DNA of 64,000 bases from Viscum album (GCA_963277665.1 OY728166.1:1074986014-1075050013), one strand, 5' to 3'; shown: positions 38,928 to 51,374, counted from the stretch's first letter. Notes: generated by a model from the letters alone, not told the origin. Numbers and translations are program-made.

Positions 38928-39997
38928 CCCTTACAGGACTATTCTAATACTTTTAGAATAGTGAATACAAGGTCAACCACTGAACCATGGTGGTGTTTAC
39001 TCATGGTTCAAAGAAAATGATATCATATTTTGTGGATTCATTGGTGAGGAAACAAAATCTGAAAAGTCCTAGGAGCCAATTTTTATTCTTATGATAAAAT
39101 AGTGTCACTCCCTTGTCTTCCTTTGTGTAGGGATGGAAGGTTAGAAATTGGAATCATGGATTCAACTAGGGCAGCATTAGAAACCAAGGGAAATATCGAT
39201 TTTCTCTCTCAGTTTGACCAATATTCAATGGGTCTTTGTGTAGAGACATTAAATCTCCTTTAAATTAGGTTGGTGGTTCCACTACTGAGAAATTTATTTC
39301 TATAAATTAGGTGTGACCTACATTATGAAACCTTAACATGGATATCTCTAATTCACCTCCCCTCTCCCTGAGGAGAAAGTACATGAATATGGTACAAGTG
39401 ATCTCAAATAACTATACATACATGAGGATTCAAACTATAGTTTTTTTAACTGGCCAATTAATAGATTCCCACGATAGAATTATAAATTTTGGATTCAATG
39501 GAGGTCAGTTCAAGTACATTAGGTTTAGTAAAATTATTTTGTAATTTTTTCTAAATTAATTTCATGATTTATTTTGAAAATTTTATTCATGTTCTATCTT
39601 TTATGGTTTTTAATTTACTATTTCACACTTTTTACTAATACTTTCCTTTGAAAATATAAAAATAAGTTTCAATCAGTATTTTTATTTTCAAACATTGATG
39701 ACATGGATTTCATTTTAAAGGAAAGGCATAGGTAATAGTTTATTCAAGTATTCCTACTGAGTTTTAATACTAATACATATATCTCTATCATTTTTTTATC
39801 TTCTGGTTATACTTCTAGGAAGGACTTGGTTATTGTGAAGTGATGTTGGCTTAGTGGTTGGTGGTGACCCGTAGTGTCACATGGAGGTATGTACAATTAT
39901 ATATATTTTCGTTTCTATTGTTTACTTTCAATGTTTTGTTTATTTTTTTATTTACATTTTTTCCTTGGATAAATCATTTCCAAATGATTATTAATGA

Positions 39998-40002
39998 TTC
40001 AC
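39998..40002. repeat. Target-site duplication of element C, left copy (TTCAC)
   Basis: Five bases directly before the 5' LTR, identical to 51375-51379 directly after the 3' LTR. The length is that of Ty3/gypsy integrases. Confidence 0.9.
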
Positions 40003-43000
40003 TGTAACATCCCAGGTAAATAAATAATATTACCTTCTAATGTTTATCAATATTTGTGAATAAAATATTAATATTCCTTTAAATGGGATGTTATTCTTGA
40101 TGGCATACCCAATACGCAACAACGAGTTTCTTTCAAATCTTACGTTGCACACTAATAATATAATAATATTATAATAGTTAACGCCTAGTCATTGTAAAGG
40201 AATGAATGAACGGAAATAACTAAAAAATGATTACATTTGTTTTTTAAACATTTTACATTTATCCAATAAATTTTAGAGTCTTAAAATCCAAATGAATCCA
40301 AATTTAAGAATCAATACTGTAATATTTTTAAAAGATTGTTTTACCGCCTTTTGATGGAGAACATTTTTTAAATCTAAATTTTGACAATTTTATAAGATAT
40401 ATTTGTCAAAATAAAATTATTCTTTGTGATTGGGACATTGAAATCTACTTTGGTTAAATTTTGTGTATTTCTCTGGCAATGTTCTTTTTTTTTAATGAAA
40501 AGTGAAAAATACTGCATTTTACATCAAAACTGATTTTTCATCTAATTTACATATATGGTTAGATTATCTTTTTAATTGGTTTTAAAGTGTAATTATAATA
40601 TATTTTTACCATTTAATTCAATGGTGGTAATTATATTCAATTTCACTTTGAAAATGGACATAAAAAAGTGCCAAATGTTTTATAGATATTGCTTAAAAAC
40701 CCCACTATTTGTTTTGACAACGGAGATTATTTTAAAATTAATTATTGCAATTTATGTTTTTGTAATTTGGTAAAATGGATTAAATATTTTGAATCAAAAG
40801 GTCCAAAATATGTAATTAATACTCTTTTGTTTTTTGGACATTATGAATAGTAATGACGAGAATTATCGTTAATTATCATGATTAATTAGTAATCAGGTAG
40901 TTAAGGATAATAAAATAATAGAAAAATAATAATAAATGACCCCAAAATGTGTCCTAATTTTAAGGGTTGTGTCATGGAAAACCATGGTATTACTTGTGCA
41001 AAACTTTGGGACCCCATGGAATCACTTTTGGGTGAAAGTGACACTTTATCATTTTATTTTTAAAGAAAGGAGAATATCACTAAAGAATGTATCAACCTAG
41101 TAAAACATTTTTAGTTTTGTCTGTGTAAATTATCTCTTAGAATATAAATATTAATTGGGATGATAAAACTATTTCCTACATCATAGTATTTATTTTATAA
41201 TTTTTATACATTAAATAAATTAATTTATTGATGACACAATGATGAAGGAGTGATTACCTCATTAACGAACGATTTAAATAAAATGAAAAGATAATGTAAA
41301 ATCTAAGACATAAACTTGTCAAAACCCTATTGGATAAGTATATTTATAACCCTTATCAACTTATCCTCGAAATATATTAATGTGGGACCTTTAAAATCCG
41401 GAACTCATTTTAAAATAAAGTATCATTTTATGACTTTCCAAGAGTGCCCCTCCTCCCTCTTATAAAAGGCCCCCACCTCTACCTCCTTACACACACCTCT
41501 CAAGCCGTTTGGTCAGACAAACCCTACCCATTTCATCTCTACACACCCCTCTCTTCATCATTGAAGCCTCACCATAGGTAGAATGCACTTCAAGAAACCC
41601 TTTTGGTTCAAACCAAAGGGAGTTACCCGATTTAAATGTAATGTCTTCTCTTATGTTCTTTTGTTTTATTTTGCTTCTCCAACCCCCCAAAAAAATTTTA
41701 TTCCTTTATTTTGTAACAAAAATAATATATTAAATATAATAGGATTTTTTTATAAGAATTATTATGGCTACACTTACACACACATCTGTCTAATGGTTAA
41801 AGAACATACTCTTTCTGTGGATGGAGAATTACTACCTCACGAAATAATGGTAGTTCAATATTATTTTAACACCTTTAATGGTAGACATTATGATGTCACT
41901 GTATTTTATATATGATATATATTGTATTTATGTTTTCTATATGCTTCTGTATTTTATATTTAAAACATCCCTTTATTCTTTACATGTTGTATAAATGTGA
42001 TAATTTCATATGAGGAAGTGTGGACTATGGCCCCCTCAAGTGATGTGACTCGTTCATGCAATACATGGAATGTATAAAGAATTAAATTAATGAAATTATG
42101 TGACCTATATAACATATATATCCTAGTTTAATTATAATAAATACCTCTCTCAATTATTTTTAATTGCATTAATATGACAAAGAAATGAAAGTAGCGTTCA
42201 AGCGTACGTATGGCCTACCGTCTCCATGAACGGTGCATTTCATTTCTTTTTATATCCAAATGTTATGGAATAGTATAAAAATAATATTTACTGGATATAT
42301 ATGATATTTAAATCATTAATACTATTCTAGAGATGATGTACGTATAAATACATGGACAATTCTTTTCAAACAAGTTCGTTTTTGACTCATGTACCAAACA
42401 TCGACAAAAACATCTTATATGAACTCACATAATTAACTAATTATTATAACATTATAATATGTGATATGAATTTAATAATAAACATTAAATGAGGTCCTTC
42501 AGAAAATATAAATTGACAAAAGTTTATTATTCAATAATATAAAGAAACGAACAAGACAAGTCAGACTTGAGGTAAGGGATCCTACCCCTCTCTTTCTTTT
42601 TAAGTACTCTTTTTTATGTAACTTATATTAAGCTCCTCATTATTATGTTAGGGGATGTTATTTTATATTCCTATTTCTGTAATTTCTATGTTCCTATGAT
42701 TATAGAACATATTTGATTTCATCAATCCATTTTTTTGGAAGTTTTAAGTGGCGATGTTAGGAAGACGAGTTTTCGTACGGGATTTTTCATCTTACTTTTA
42801 TTCCCACGAGATTTATGCTACATTTTCCACTATTTATTTTGAGTGGTGTATGTACTTACCATTTTTCTACTCTTTGTGTAATATAATTTCTTTTATGGGT
42901 ATTTACACCTACGTTGTATGGTCCTTCTTTCATGGGTTGAACGTTTTGAAAGTTACCCAAATCAGTAAGGGAACCATTCACGCTCCTCTTTTTAAAAGAC

Positions 43001-44498
43001 TTATTTTGTTATGTCTTTTAATTTACATATTTTTAATTTGGGATATGTTCTTCTATATCCTTATTGATTTGAATTTTATTTCCAAGTTATTAGATTCCAA
43101 TTTCTCTCTCATCAACTAATTTTATGAATTTTAAAGTGATGTTGTTAGTCTGTTGAATTTTACCAAGGGAACTTCTTAACCGAATTTCGATTTATTTGGT
43201 TTGAACATGTAGTTATTGAATATGTCATCATTTTAATATGTGTGAATTAACTTTGATTTTTTTACACTTAATATCAACTTATATTGGGTGTATTTATATT
43301 TGTCACACATAATTATGAGATTGATTTATCCTTAGTTTATGGATACCTTTTTTATAAGGGATTTCATCTCATTTTACATTTCTATTGAGACTTCATTGTT
43401 GTTATGCACCAATTCACTATTATATGGTGTATACAATGTCCTTTGGAATATTATATCATGAATCCATTTATTATCATGATATAATAATGTTCTGATTAAA
43501 TGTTATTCCTCAGTTATTGTATTCAAGTGTCTCTCATTTTGATAAAAACCCTTTAACTAAAATATTGTTTTAAATGTTTTAATGATTTATTCTTATAAAT
43601 ATTTCTCCTTAATATCCATGTTTTCAAAATGGATTTAAGGATTTATTTATATAGATATTAATGGTTTAAAATTTTAAAAGCTTCAAAGTGGTATGGGGCA
43701 CATTGATTCAAAAATATCTTTATTTAATGTTTTAAATGGTTTTGAAAATGGTTTTTAGAATGGATTCATTATTTAAATATCTTAAAATGTTATATTGTTA
43801 TTTCAATGTGGTAATTTTATCTTTACTTTATTCTTAAGTTATGTGATATGATTATGTTATGGTTCTTGGGCATTATTTATGAATATTGGTGGTTCCATGA
43901 TAAACTAAGGGCGGGTGAGCCCAATATAGCTCTCTAATGCATTAGGTAACGCGAAGGGGTTAAACGTTAAGGTTTCTCCAAAGAGATTTAGGGAATATAG
44001 TGTGATGGGTATTCCAAACGTAACCATGAGGGTTACTCCCTATGTAATAATGTTATGAATGCCTCAAGTTACCTTTATGTCTTATGATTTCAATGATTTA
44101 TTCATTATTTGATGAGGTATGTTAAAATGATTAAGTTTTATGAGTAAAGTATGATTTCTTACATGGACTAATGTTTTCAATTCGTACTTATATATACCTT
44201 ACTAAGCTGTTTATGCTCGTCCCATATTTTTTAAATGTCTTTCACAGGTCAAGGGAAAGGTACATGATGTGATGATAGTGTCAAGGTAGTGTCAAGAAAT
44301 AATCCATGTTTTATTTTAAATATGTTTCCGTTAATGGGAAAAATGAGTACAATCTTTTATGTAGCCAAATTGTTTAAATGTGGAATTTAATGCCTGATTT
44401 ATTATCTAATTATCTAAAACTCTAAACCTGAAAATATCCTCAATGTATATTCTTGAAAGAACTGAAGATTAATTAATGTTTAAGTCTGGGGCCTTATA
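40003..44498 (+). repeat. 5' LTR of element C (4.5 kb)
   Basis: Begins TGTAACATCC after TTCAC and ends GGGGCCTTATA two bases before the primer-binding site. It matches 46872-51374 along its whole length. It contains a promoter-like TATA box at 41461, and an open frame at 42754-43119 that is broken in the other LTR. Confidence 0.95.
41461..41469 (+). promoter_or_regulatory. TATA box of the 5' LTR of element C
   Basis: TATAAAAGG followed by a C-rich stretch (CCCCCACCTCTACCTCC), the usual look of a plant LTR promoter at the U3/R border. The same string is kept in the 3' LTR at 48326. Transcription would start about 30 bases downstream, near 41490-41500, giving U3 of about 1.5 kb and R plus U5 of about 3 kb. 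Confidence 0.65.
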
Positions 44499-44500
44499 TT

Positions 44501-44511
44501 TGGTATCAGAG
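44501..44511 (+). promoter_or_regulatory. Primer-binding site of element C (tRNA-iMet)
   Basis: TGGTATCAGAG is an exact match to the 3' end complement of plant initiator methionine tRNA, placed two bases after the 5' LTR. Confidence 0.95.
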
Positions 44512-44717
44512 GTCGGTTTAGATAACTTTAGAGGTTAGAGTGTTGTTTAAGAAAAAGTGACAAGTTGTGTATAACCACAATGGTTAGTACATTAGATGGA
44601 GTCATTATTTTTTTGAAAGTTAGAATGAGTTTGAGATAACTTGGAGAAGTATATCTTGGTGTTTATCTTCCTCATTATTATATGAAATACTCACACTGAA
44701 CTTTTTGGTTTTAGTAA

Positions 44718-45281
44718 ATGGTTGGATCTAGTAGGCACCAAAGTAACAGTGGATTTGAAGAAAACTGTGACTGTTTTATGAAAGAAAAAATGAATGATAT
44801 GGGAGCTTTAGTGAGAACTCTTGTGGTTATCCTCAACCAACTATCTGCAGTCATGATTGACCACCTGAACCTTCGTGATTTTTATAAGGCATCGTATATG
44901 CGAGAAACAAATCCCTACGGATGTTTAGGTAATAATCATAAAGGTAAGTATGTTCAAAAACCTATGTGTCAAAGATGTTGAAAGAAACACATTGGAAAAT
45001 GTTTCAAAGGGACAGAAAGATTCTATAGATGTGTAAATGAAGGTCATAAAGAAAGAACATGCCATAGAAAAAGGAAACATCTAGATTTCTCTAGGAAAGG
45101 GAAAGAAGTTATTTCTGAAGGATCAATTGAATGTTTCAAATTTAGTGTTCATGGTCATTATGAAAAAACTTGTCCTATGAAGAAGTTTCGGGAATGGGGT
45201 CACCAAGATCATACAAATATTCTTTTACCAATACCTAATTCCATTACAATTGAGGATGAAGAAACTGACAATGACCAATGA
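44718..45281 (+). pseudogene. Element C Gag remnant with three zinc knuckles
   Basis: A 187-codon frame from ATG to TGA with one internal TGA (44979-44981). The N-terminal 80 residues (MVGSSRHQSNSGFEEN...) match no capsid domain I know. They are followed by three nucleocapsid-type zinc knuckles. The first reads CQRC*KKHIGKC, with the stop at a position usually held by Gly (GGA to TGA). The second reads FYRCVNEGHKERTC, its first Cys replaced by Phe. The third reads CFKFSVHGHYEKTC, its second Cys replaced by Phe. In Ty3/gypsy Gag these bind the packaging signal of the RNA. The central capsid segment between N-terminus and knuckles is missing, and the total is about half the usual Gag length or less. 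Each knuckle carries one inactivating change. Confidence 0.8.
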
Positions 45282-46855
45282 ATGGTATGGATTATTTCCT
45301 AACATATGTTTTCCTATTATTGGAATCTTAGGATATGATTCATGATTTTGTTTTTAGGAAAGAATTATTTTAGAATAAGTTGAAAAGGAATGGTTAATGG
45401 ATCATGAAGAATGTTGAATGAGTAAGAAGTCAACATATAAGGGATTCAAGAGTTATGGTAGATTTTAGGATTGTGAAATTCCTAAATGTATTAAGTCTCT
45501 TTTGATGATGGGGTTACATTATAAGACTTTTTATAGTATATGTAACCCTGATGTTTGATATATGAAAATTTTATTCAAGGAATAATTATCCTTTCTTTTG
45601 TGGAAATAGTTATAAAGAACCATTTGGGTTTATATGATCCTTGAATTTGATTCAATTACTGGTTAATACATTTTGGATGGAAAAATAAAAGTTATTAGAT
45701 AACCATTTTGGTTAAAATATGTTATGGTTATTTTTGAAGATTTTATCTCTTTTTGGGTAATGTTTTAAGAATTATATAGTTTTAGAAAAAGGACAACATG
45801 CAGACCATGTGACAACCCGTCGCATCGGATGAAGCTGCAGGAATCGAACCCACAACCAAAGTGAAACTGGTATTTATCACCTACCACTGGACTACGTGAA
45901 GTCCCTGGTTAGTTTTACTGATTCTTTTTTGTTATATGATTTTATGAATCAAGAGTAAGTTGATTTTGGTTTATATATGGAAATGATTATCCAATAATGG
46001 AGGATATGTGATTAGGTTAATTACTTTTCTGTATGAGACTTTAAGAGTAACTGTTGTTATTTTGGAGAAAAATGTTAAGATTTATCATAGGAGACTATGT
46101 GATTAAATCCTTCATAGATTTGTGTTTCAATCTTAGTTTGGTTTACATTGAAGAGTTTTATGGATAGATATTTGTTGAATGGTCTTTGTTGATCTTTTTA
46201 TTTTGTTTGACAAATTTTGGAGATTAGGAGTAGTTTTTCTTTTTGTAAAAAAAATTATCCTTTTTGGGTATTATCTGATCTCATACTAAACTTTTTGGTT
46301 TGGTTTTGGTTAATTTCTAAAGACATGGGAAATATATAGTTCTCTTTTCTGGATTAGGTGATTCTCAATAAGTTGATTATATTACTCTTAATGCGAACAA
46401 GTCTTCCTAAATACCTGTCTTTTGGAGAAAATATGAGCTTCAGTAAAGAATATAGTAAAAGTTGAAAGTATACATGACAAGTAAGTATGTTTCCTTATTA
46501 TTTAGTTAAGCTCAGAAATTAATTCCTCAATGAAAAGTAACTTAAAACAAAAAAAATCTATTATCTTTTCCTACTGGGGAATCGAATACCATTTAACCCA
46601 TCACAAGTTTGTGATTTTCTTGTGGTTAACTTTCTCTTAGACATATTTACTATCACTCTCCATCAGGACATGACCCTTTGTTTTCCCTTCCATATCCATA
46701 GTTTCCTAATTTGAATCATAGTAGGGGTTAACTCCGGTGACCTTTTTACTTCTCTCCCTTTCTTTTAAAATGATAGTTTTACTGACTCTTGTTCCGATGT
46801 GGGACTTTCAATGAAGTTTCCATGTCAATTTTGAAATTGTGAGGATGCAATTCTC
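45282..46855 (+). other. Interior of element C downstream of gag, no pol
   Basis: About 1.57 kb that should carry pol in an autonomous relative. No protease, RT, RNase H or integrase motif was found on either strand. It contains a tRNA-derived SINE-like insertion (45785-45909) on the minus strand. Confidence 0.6.
45785..45909 (-). mobile_element. tRNA-derived SINE-like insertion
   Basis: On the minus strand an RNA polymerase III A box TAGTCCAGTGG (45884-45894) and a B box GGTTCGATTCC (45840-45850) are both intact and spaced 44 bases start to start, as in tRNA genes. The bases outside do not form an acceptor stem, so it is a SINE head rather than a tRNA gene. A body of about 45 bases follows and ends at a short T-run (CCTTTTTC). 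The direct repeat TAGTTTTA at 45777-45784 and 45910-45917 may be the target duplication. At about 125 bases it is at the short end of plant SINEs. Confidence 0.6.
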
Positions 46856-46871
46856 AAAAAGGGGGGAAGGA
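46856..46871 (+). promoter_or_regulatory. Polypurine tract of element C
   Basis: Sixteen consecutive purines (AAAAAGGGGGGAAGGA) directly before the 3' LTR start TGTAACATCC. This is the plus-strand primer of reverse transcription. Confidence 0.95.
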
Positions 46872-49800
46872 TGTAACATCCTAGGTAAATAAATAATATT
46901 AAATTCTAATGTTTATCAATATTTGTGAATAAAATATTAATATTACTTTAAAGGGAATTCTATGCTCGATGGCGTACCCAATATGCAACAATGAGTTTCT
47001 TTGAAATCTTACTTTACACACTAATAATATAATAATATCAAAATAGTTAATGCCTAGACGTTTTAATGGAAGGAATGAAAATAAATAAATAAAAAATTAT
47101 TACATATATTTGTTAAATATTTTTACATTTATTCAATAAATATTAAAGGCTTAAAATCCAAATGAATCCAATTTTAAGAATAAATACTCTGATATTTTTA
47201 TAGGATTGTTTTACCGCCTTTTGATGGAGAACATTTTTTAAATATAACTTTTGACAATTTTATAAGATATATTTTTCAAAATAAACTTATTCTTTATGAT
47301 TGGGACATTGAAATTTCCTTTGGTTAAATTTTTTGTATTTTTCTGACAATGTTCTTTTTTTAATGAATAGTTAAAAATATTGCATTTTACATCAAAACAG
47401 TTTTTCCATATAATTTATATATATGGTTAGATTATCTTTTTAATTGGTTTTAAAGTGTAATTAGAATATAGTTTTACCATTTAATTCAATGTTGGTCATT
47501 ATAATTAATTTCACTTTGAAAATGGACATAAACAAGTGCCAAACTTTTTATAGATATTGCTTCAAAAAAACCCGCTATTTGTTTTGACAACAGAAATTAT
47601 TTTTAAATTAATTATTTCAATTTCTGTGTTTTTAATTTGGTAAAATGGATTCCATATTTGGAATCAGAATTTCAATATTACGTAATTAAGACTCTTGTTT
47701 TTGGACATTATGAATAGTAATGACAGTAATTATCTTTATTTATCGTGATTAATTAGTAATTTGGTAGTTAAGGATAATAAAATAATATCATAATAATAAA
47801 AAATGACCCCAAAATGTGTCCTAATTCTAATGGTTGTTTCATGGAAGACCATGGGATTCCTTTTACCAAACTTTGGGACCCCATGGAATCACTTTTGGGT
47901 GAAAGTGACACTTTATCATTTTATTTTTAAAGAAAGGAGAATATCAGTAAAAAATGTATCAACCTAGTAAAACATTTTTAGTTTTGTCTGTGTAAATGAT
48001 ATCTTCAAATATAAATATTCATTAGAAATATAAAACTATTTCATAAATCATAGTATTTTTTATAATTTTTATACATTAAATAAATTAATTTATTTATGAC
48101 ACCATGATGATGTAGTGATTACCTCATTAATGAACGATTTAAATAAAATTAAAATATAATGTAAAATCTAAGACATACACTTGTCAAAACCCTATTGGAT
48201 GAGTATATTTAGAACCCTTATCAACTTATTCTCGAAATATATCATTGTGGGACCTTTAAAATCCGAAACTCATTTTAAAATAAAGTAACATTTCTTGACT
48301 ATCCAAGAGTGCCCGTCCTCCATCTTATAAAAGGCCCCCACCTCTACCTCCTTACCCACACCTCTCAAGTCATTTTGTCGTTCAAACCCTGACCATTTAA
48401 TCTCTCCACACCCCTCTCTTCATCATTGAAGCCTCACCTTAGGCATAAAGCTCTTCAAGAAATGCTTTTGGTTCAAACCAAAGGGAGTTTCCCAATTTAA
48501 TGGTTATGTCTTCTCTTATGTTATTGTGTTTAATTTTGCTTCTAAAACCCCCTAAAATATTTTTATTCCTTTATTTTTTAACAAAAACAATATATTAAGT
48601 ATACTAGGATGTTTTTATAAGAATTATTCTAGCTAAAAATGCACACACATCCATCTAATGGTAAAAGAACATATTATTTCTGTGGATGGCGAATTACTGC
48701 CTCACGAAATGATGATTGTTCAATATTCTTTTAACACATTTAAAGGTGGCCATTATGTTGTCACTGTATTATATATATGATATATATGTTATTTATGTTA
48801 TCAATATTCTTCTGTATTTTATATTTAAAACACACCTTTATTCTTTTCATGTTCTGCAAATGCGATAATTTCATATGAGGAAGTGTGGACTACCGCCCCC
48901 TCATGTGATGTGAATCGTTCATGCATTACATGGAATTTATAAATAATGAAATTAATGAAATTATGTTACCTATATAACATATATATTATATATTAATTAT
49001 AATATAAATATCTCTCAATTATTTTTAATTCCATTAATATGACCACAAAATGAAAGTAGAATTCATGCGTACGTACGGCCTACCGTCTCCATGAACGGTG
49101 CATTTCATTTATTTTTATCTCTAAATGTTATGGAATAGTATAAAATGAATATGTAATGGATATATACTATATTTAAATCATAAATACTTTTCTGGAGATG
49201 ATGTACTTATAACTAAATGCCAATTCGTTTCAAATAAGTTCATTTTTGACTCATGTACCAAATATCGACAAAAACATCGGATATGAACTCACATAATTAA
49301 CTAATTATTATAACATTATAATATGTGATATTAATTGAATAATAAACTTTAAAGGAGGTACTTAAGAAATTGTAAATTGACAAAAGATTATTATTCAGGA
49401 ATATAAAGAAACGAACAAGGCAAGTCGGACTTGAGGTAAGGGATACTACCTCTCACTTTCTTTTTAAGTACTCTTTTTTATGTAACTTACTTTAAGATCC
49501 TCTTTATTATGTTAGGGGGTGTTCTTTTATATTACTATTACTTTAATTTCTATGTTCATATGATGATATACCATATTTGATTTCATGAATCCATTTTTTT
49601 GGATGTTTTAAGTGGCGTTGTTTGGCTGCCGAGTTTTCATAAGGGATTTTTCATCTCACTTTTATTCCCGTGAGATTTATGGTACATTTTCCACTATTTA
49701 TTTTTAGTTGTGTATGTACTTCCCATTATTCTACTCAATTTTTAAAATAATTTCTTTTATGGGTATTTACACCAACGTTGTATGGTCCTTCTTTTATGGG

Positions 49801-51374
49801 GTGAACGTTTTTAAAGTTACCCAAATCGGTAAGGGAACTTTTCACCCTCCTCTTTTTAAAAGACTTATTTTGTTATGTATTTTAATTTACATCTTTTTAT
49901 TTTGGGATATGTTATTATATATCATTATTGATGTAAATTTTATGTCCAAGTTATGAGATACCATTTTCTCTCTCGTCAACTAATTTTATGAATTTTAAAG
50001 TGACGTCGTTAGGTTGTCGAATTTTACCAAGGGAACTTCTTAACCTAATTTTGATTCCTTTGGGTTCAACATGTAGTTATTGAATATGTCATCCTTTTAA
50101 TATGTGTGAATGCCCTTTTACTGTTTTACAAAAAAATATACACTTATATTGAGTGTATTTATTTTTTTCACACATAATTATGAGATTGATTTATCCTTAA
50201 TTTAAGCATTCCTTCTTTATAAGGGATTTCATCTCATTTTACATTTCTATTGAGAATTAATTGTTGTTATACACCAATTCACTCTTATATGGTGTATATA
50301 CTATCTCTTGGAATATTATATCATGAATCCCTTTATTCTCATTATATTAAAAAGTTCTGATTAAATGTTATTCCTCAATTATTGTATTCAAGTGTCTCTC
50401 ATTTTGTTAAAAACCCTTTAACTAAAATATTATTTTAAATGTTTTAAATATTTATTCTTATAAATATTTCTCATTAATATCCATGTTTTCAAAATGGTTT
50501 TAAGGATTTATTTATATGGATATTCATGGTTTAAAATTTTAAAAGCATCAAAGTGGTATGGGACACTTTGATTCAAAAATATCTTTATTAAATGTTTTAA
50601 ATGGTTTTGAAAATGGTTTTTAGAATGGATTCATTATTTCAATATCATAAAATTTTATATTGTTATTGTAATGTGGCAATTTTATCTTAATATTATGCTT
50701 AAGTTTGGTGATATGATTATGTTATGGTTCTTGGGAATTATTTATGAAGACGGGTGGTTCCGTGATAAACTAAAGGCACGTGAGCCCGATATAGCTATCT
50801 AATGCATTGGGTAACGTGAAGGGGTTAAACGTTAAGGTTTCTACGAAGTGATTTAGGGAATATACTGTGATGGGTATTCCAAACGTAACCATGAGGGTTA
50901 CTCCCTATATAAGAAAGTTATGAATCCCTCAAGTTACATTTATGTATTATGATTTCTATGATTTCTATGATTTATTCTTGATTTGATGAGGTATGTTAAA
51001 CTGATTATGTTTTATGAGTAAAGTGTGATTTCATACATGGACTAATGTTTTCATTTCATACTTTTATATCCGTTACAGAGATTTTTATGCTCATCCCAAG
51101 TTTTTGATATGTTTTTCACAGGTCAAGGTAAAGGTACATGATCTGATGATAGTGTCAATGAGCTCTCAAGAATGAATCCATGTTTTATTTTAAATATGTT
51201 TCCATTAATGGGAGAAAAATGAGTACTATATTTTATGTAACCACTATGTTTAAATGTGGAATGCAATTCCTGATTTATTATCTAATTCTCTAAAACTCTA
51301 AACCTGAAAAGATCCTCAATGTGTATTCTTGAAATAACTCAAGATTAAGTAATGTTTATGGCTGGGGCCTTATA
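46872..51374 (+). repeat. 3' LTR of element C (4.5 kb)
   Basis: Matches the 5' LTR end to end and ends GGGGCCTTATA before TTCAC. It keeps the TATA box at 48326-48334. The counterpart of the long open frame in the 5' LTR has lost its ATG and has a stop near 49706. Confidence 0.95.
48326..48334 (+). promoter_or_regulatory. TATA box of the 3' LTR of element C
   Basis: TATAAAAGG followed by the same C-rich stretch as at 41461. If active it would read out of the element towards 51.4 kb and beyond. Confidence 0.6.

Larger units (their letters stand above)
37670..39676. mobile_element. 2.0 kb insertion of unknown type in the 3' LTR of B
   Basis: Aligning the two LTRs of B shows a 2,007-base block absent from the 5' LTR. 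The block is flanked by the 12-bp direct repeat TATTTTTATTTT (37658-37669 and 39677-39688), while the 5' LTR has a single similar copy near 32950, so this looks like a target-site duplication. The ends (GTTCTAAATAAC... and ...GTTTCAATCAG) are not inverted repeats. I see no long poly-A tail, though an A-rich segment precedes the right end. The block contains an ORF of 100 codons and other coding-like segments. A LINE-like or other retroposed insertion, or a Mutator-type element with eroded ends, are all possible. Confidence 0.6.
40003..51374 (+). mobile_element. Element C: complete non-autonomous LTR retrotransposon with 4.5 kb LTRs
   Basis: Structurally complete, 11.4 kb: target duplication TTCAC, 5' LTR (4,496 bases), tRNA-iMet primer site, 2.37 kb interior, polypurine tract, 3' LTR (4,503 bases), target duplication TTCAC. 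The LTRs start TGTAACATCC, a common start in plant Ty3/gypsy chromoviruses, and both end CCTTATA. The interior encodes only a damaged zinc-knuckle Gag and has no protease, RT, RNase H or integrase, so the element depended on a partner. The LTRs differ by roughly one base in ten over the first 200 bases by eye. It is inserted in the 3' LTR of element B. Confidence 0.95.

Noticed and set aside
37670..39676. Mutator-type element
   Set aside because: The duplication is 12 bp rather than 9-11 bp, and the ends are not inverted repeats. Not excluded if the ends are eroded, but not claimed.
41583..41915. 110-codon open frame just downstream of the TATA box in the 5' LTR of C
   Set aside because: No ATG at the equivalent place in the 3' LTR and no recognisable motif.
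42754..43119. 122-codon open frame in the 5' LTR of element C
   Set aside because: The corresponding frame in the 3' LTR lacks the ATG and has a stop near 49706. Composition is Phe/Ile/Leu-rich, as expected from AT-rich DNA. Similarity between the two copies is explained by their common origin as LTRs.
45830..45905. A tRNA gene on the minus strand
   Set aside because: The A and B boxes are good, but the flanking bases cannot form an acceptor stem and the anticodon arm is not formed. SINE head preferred.
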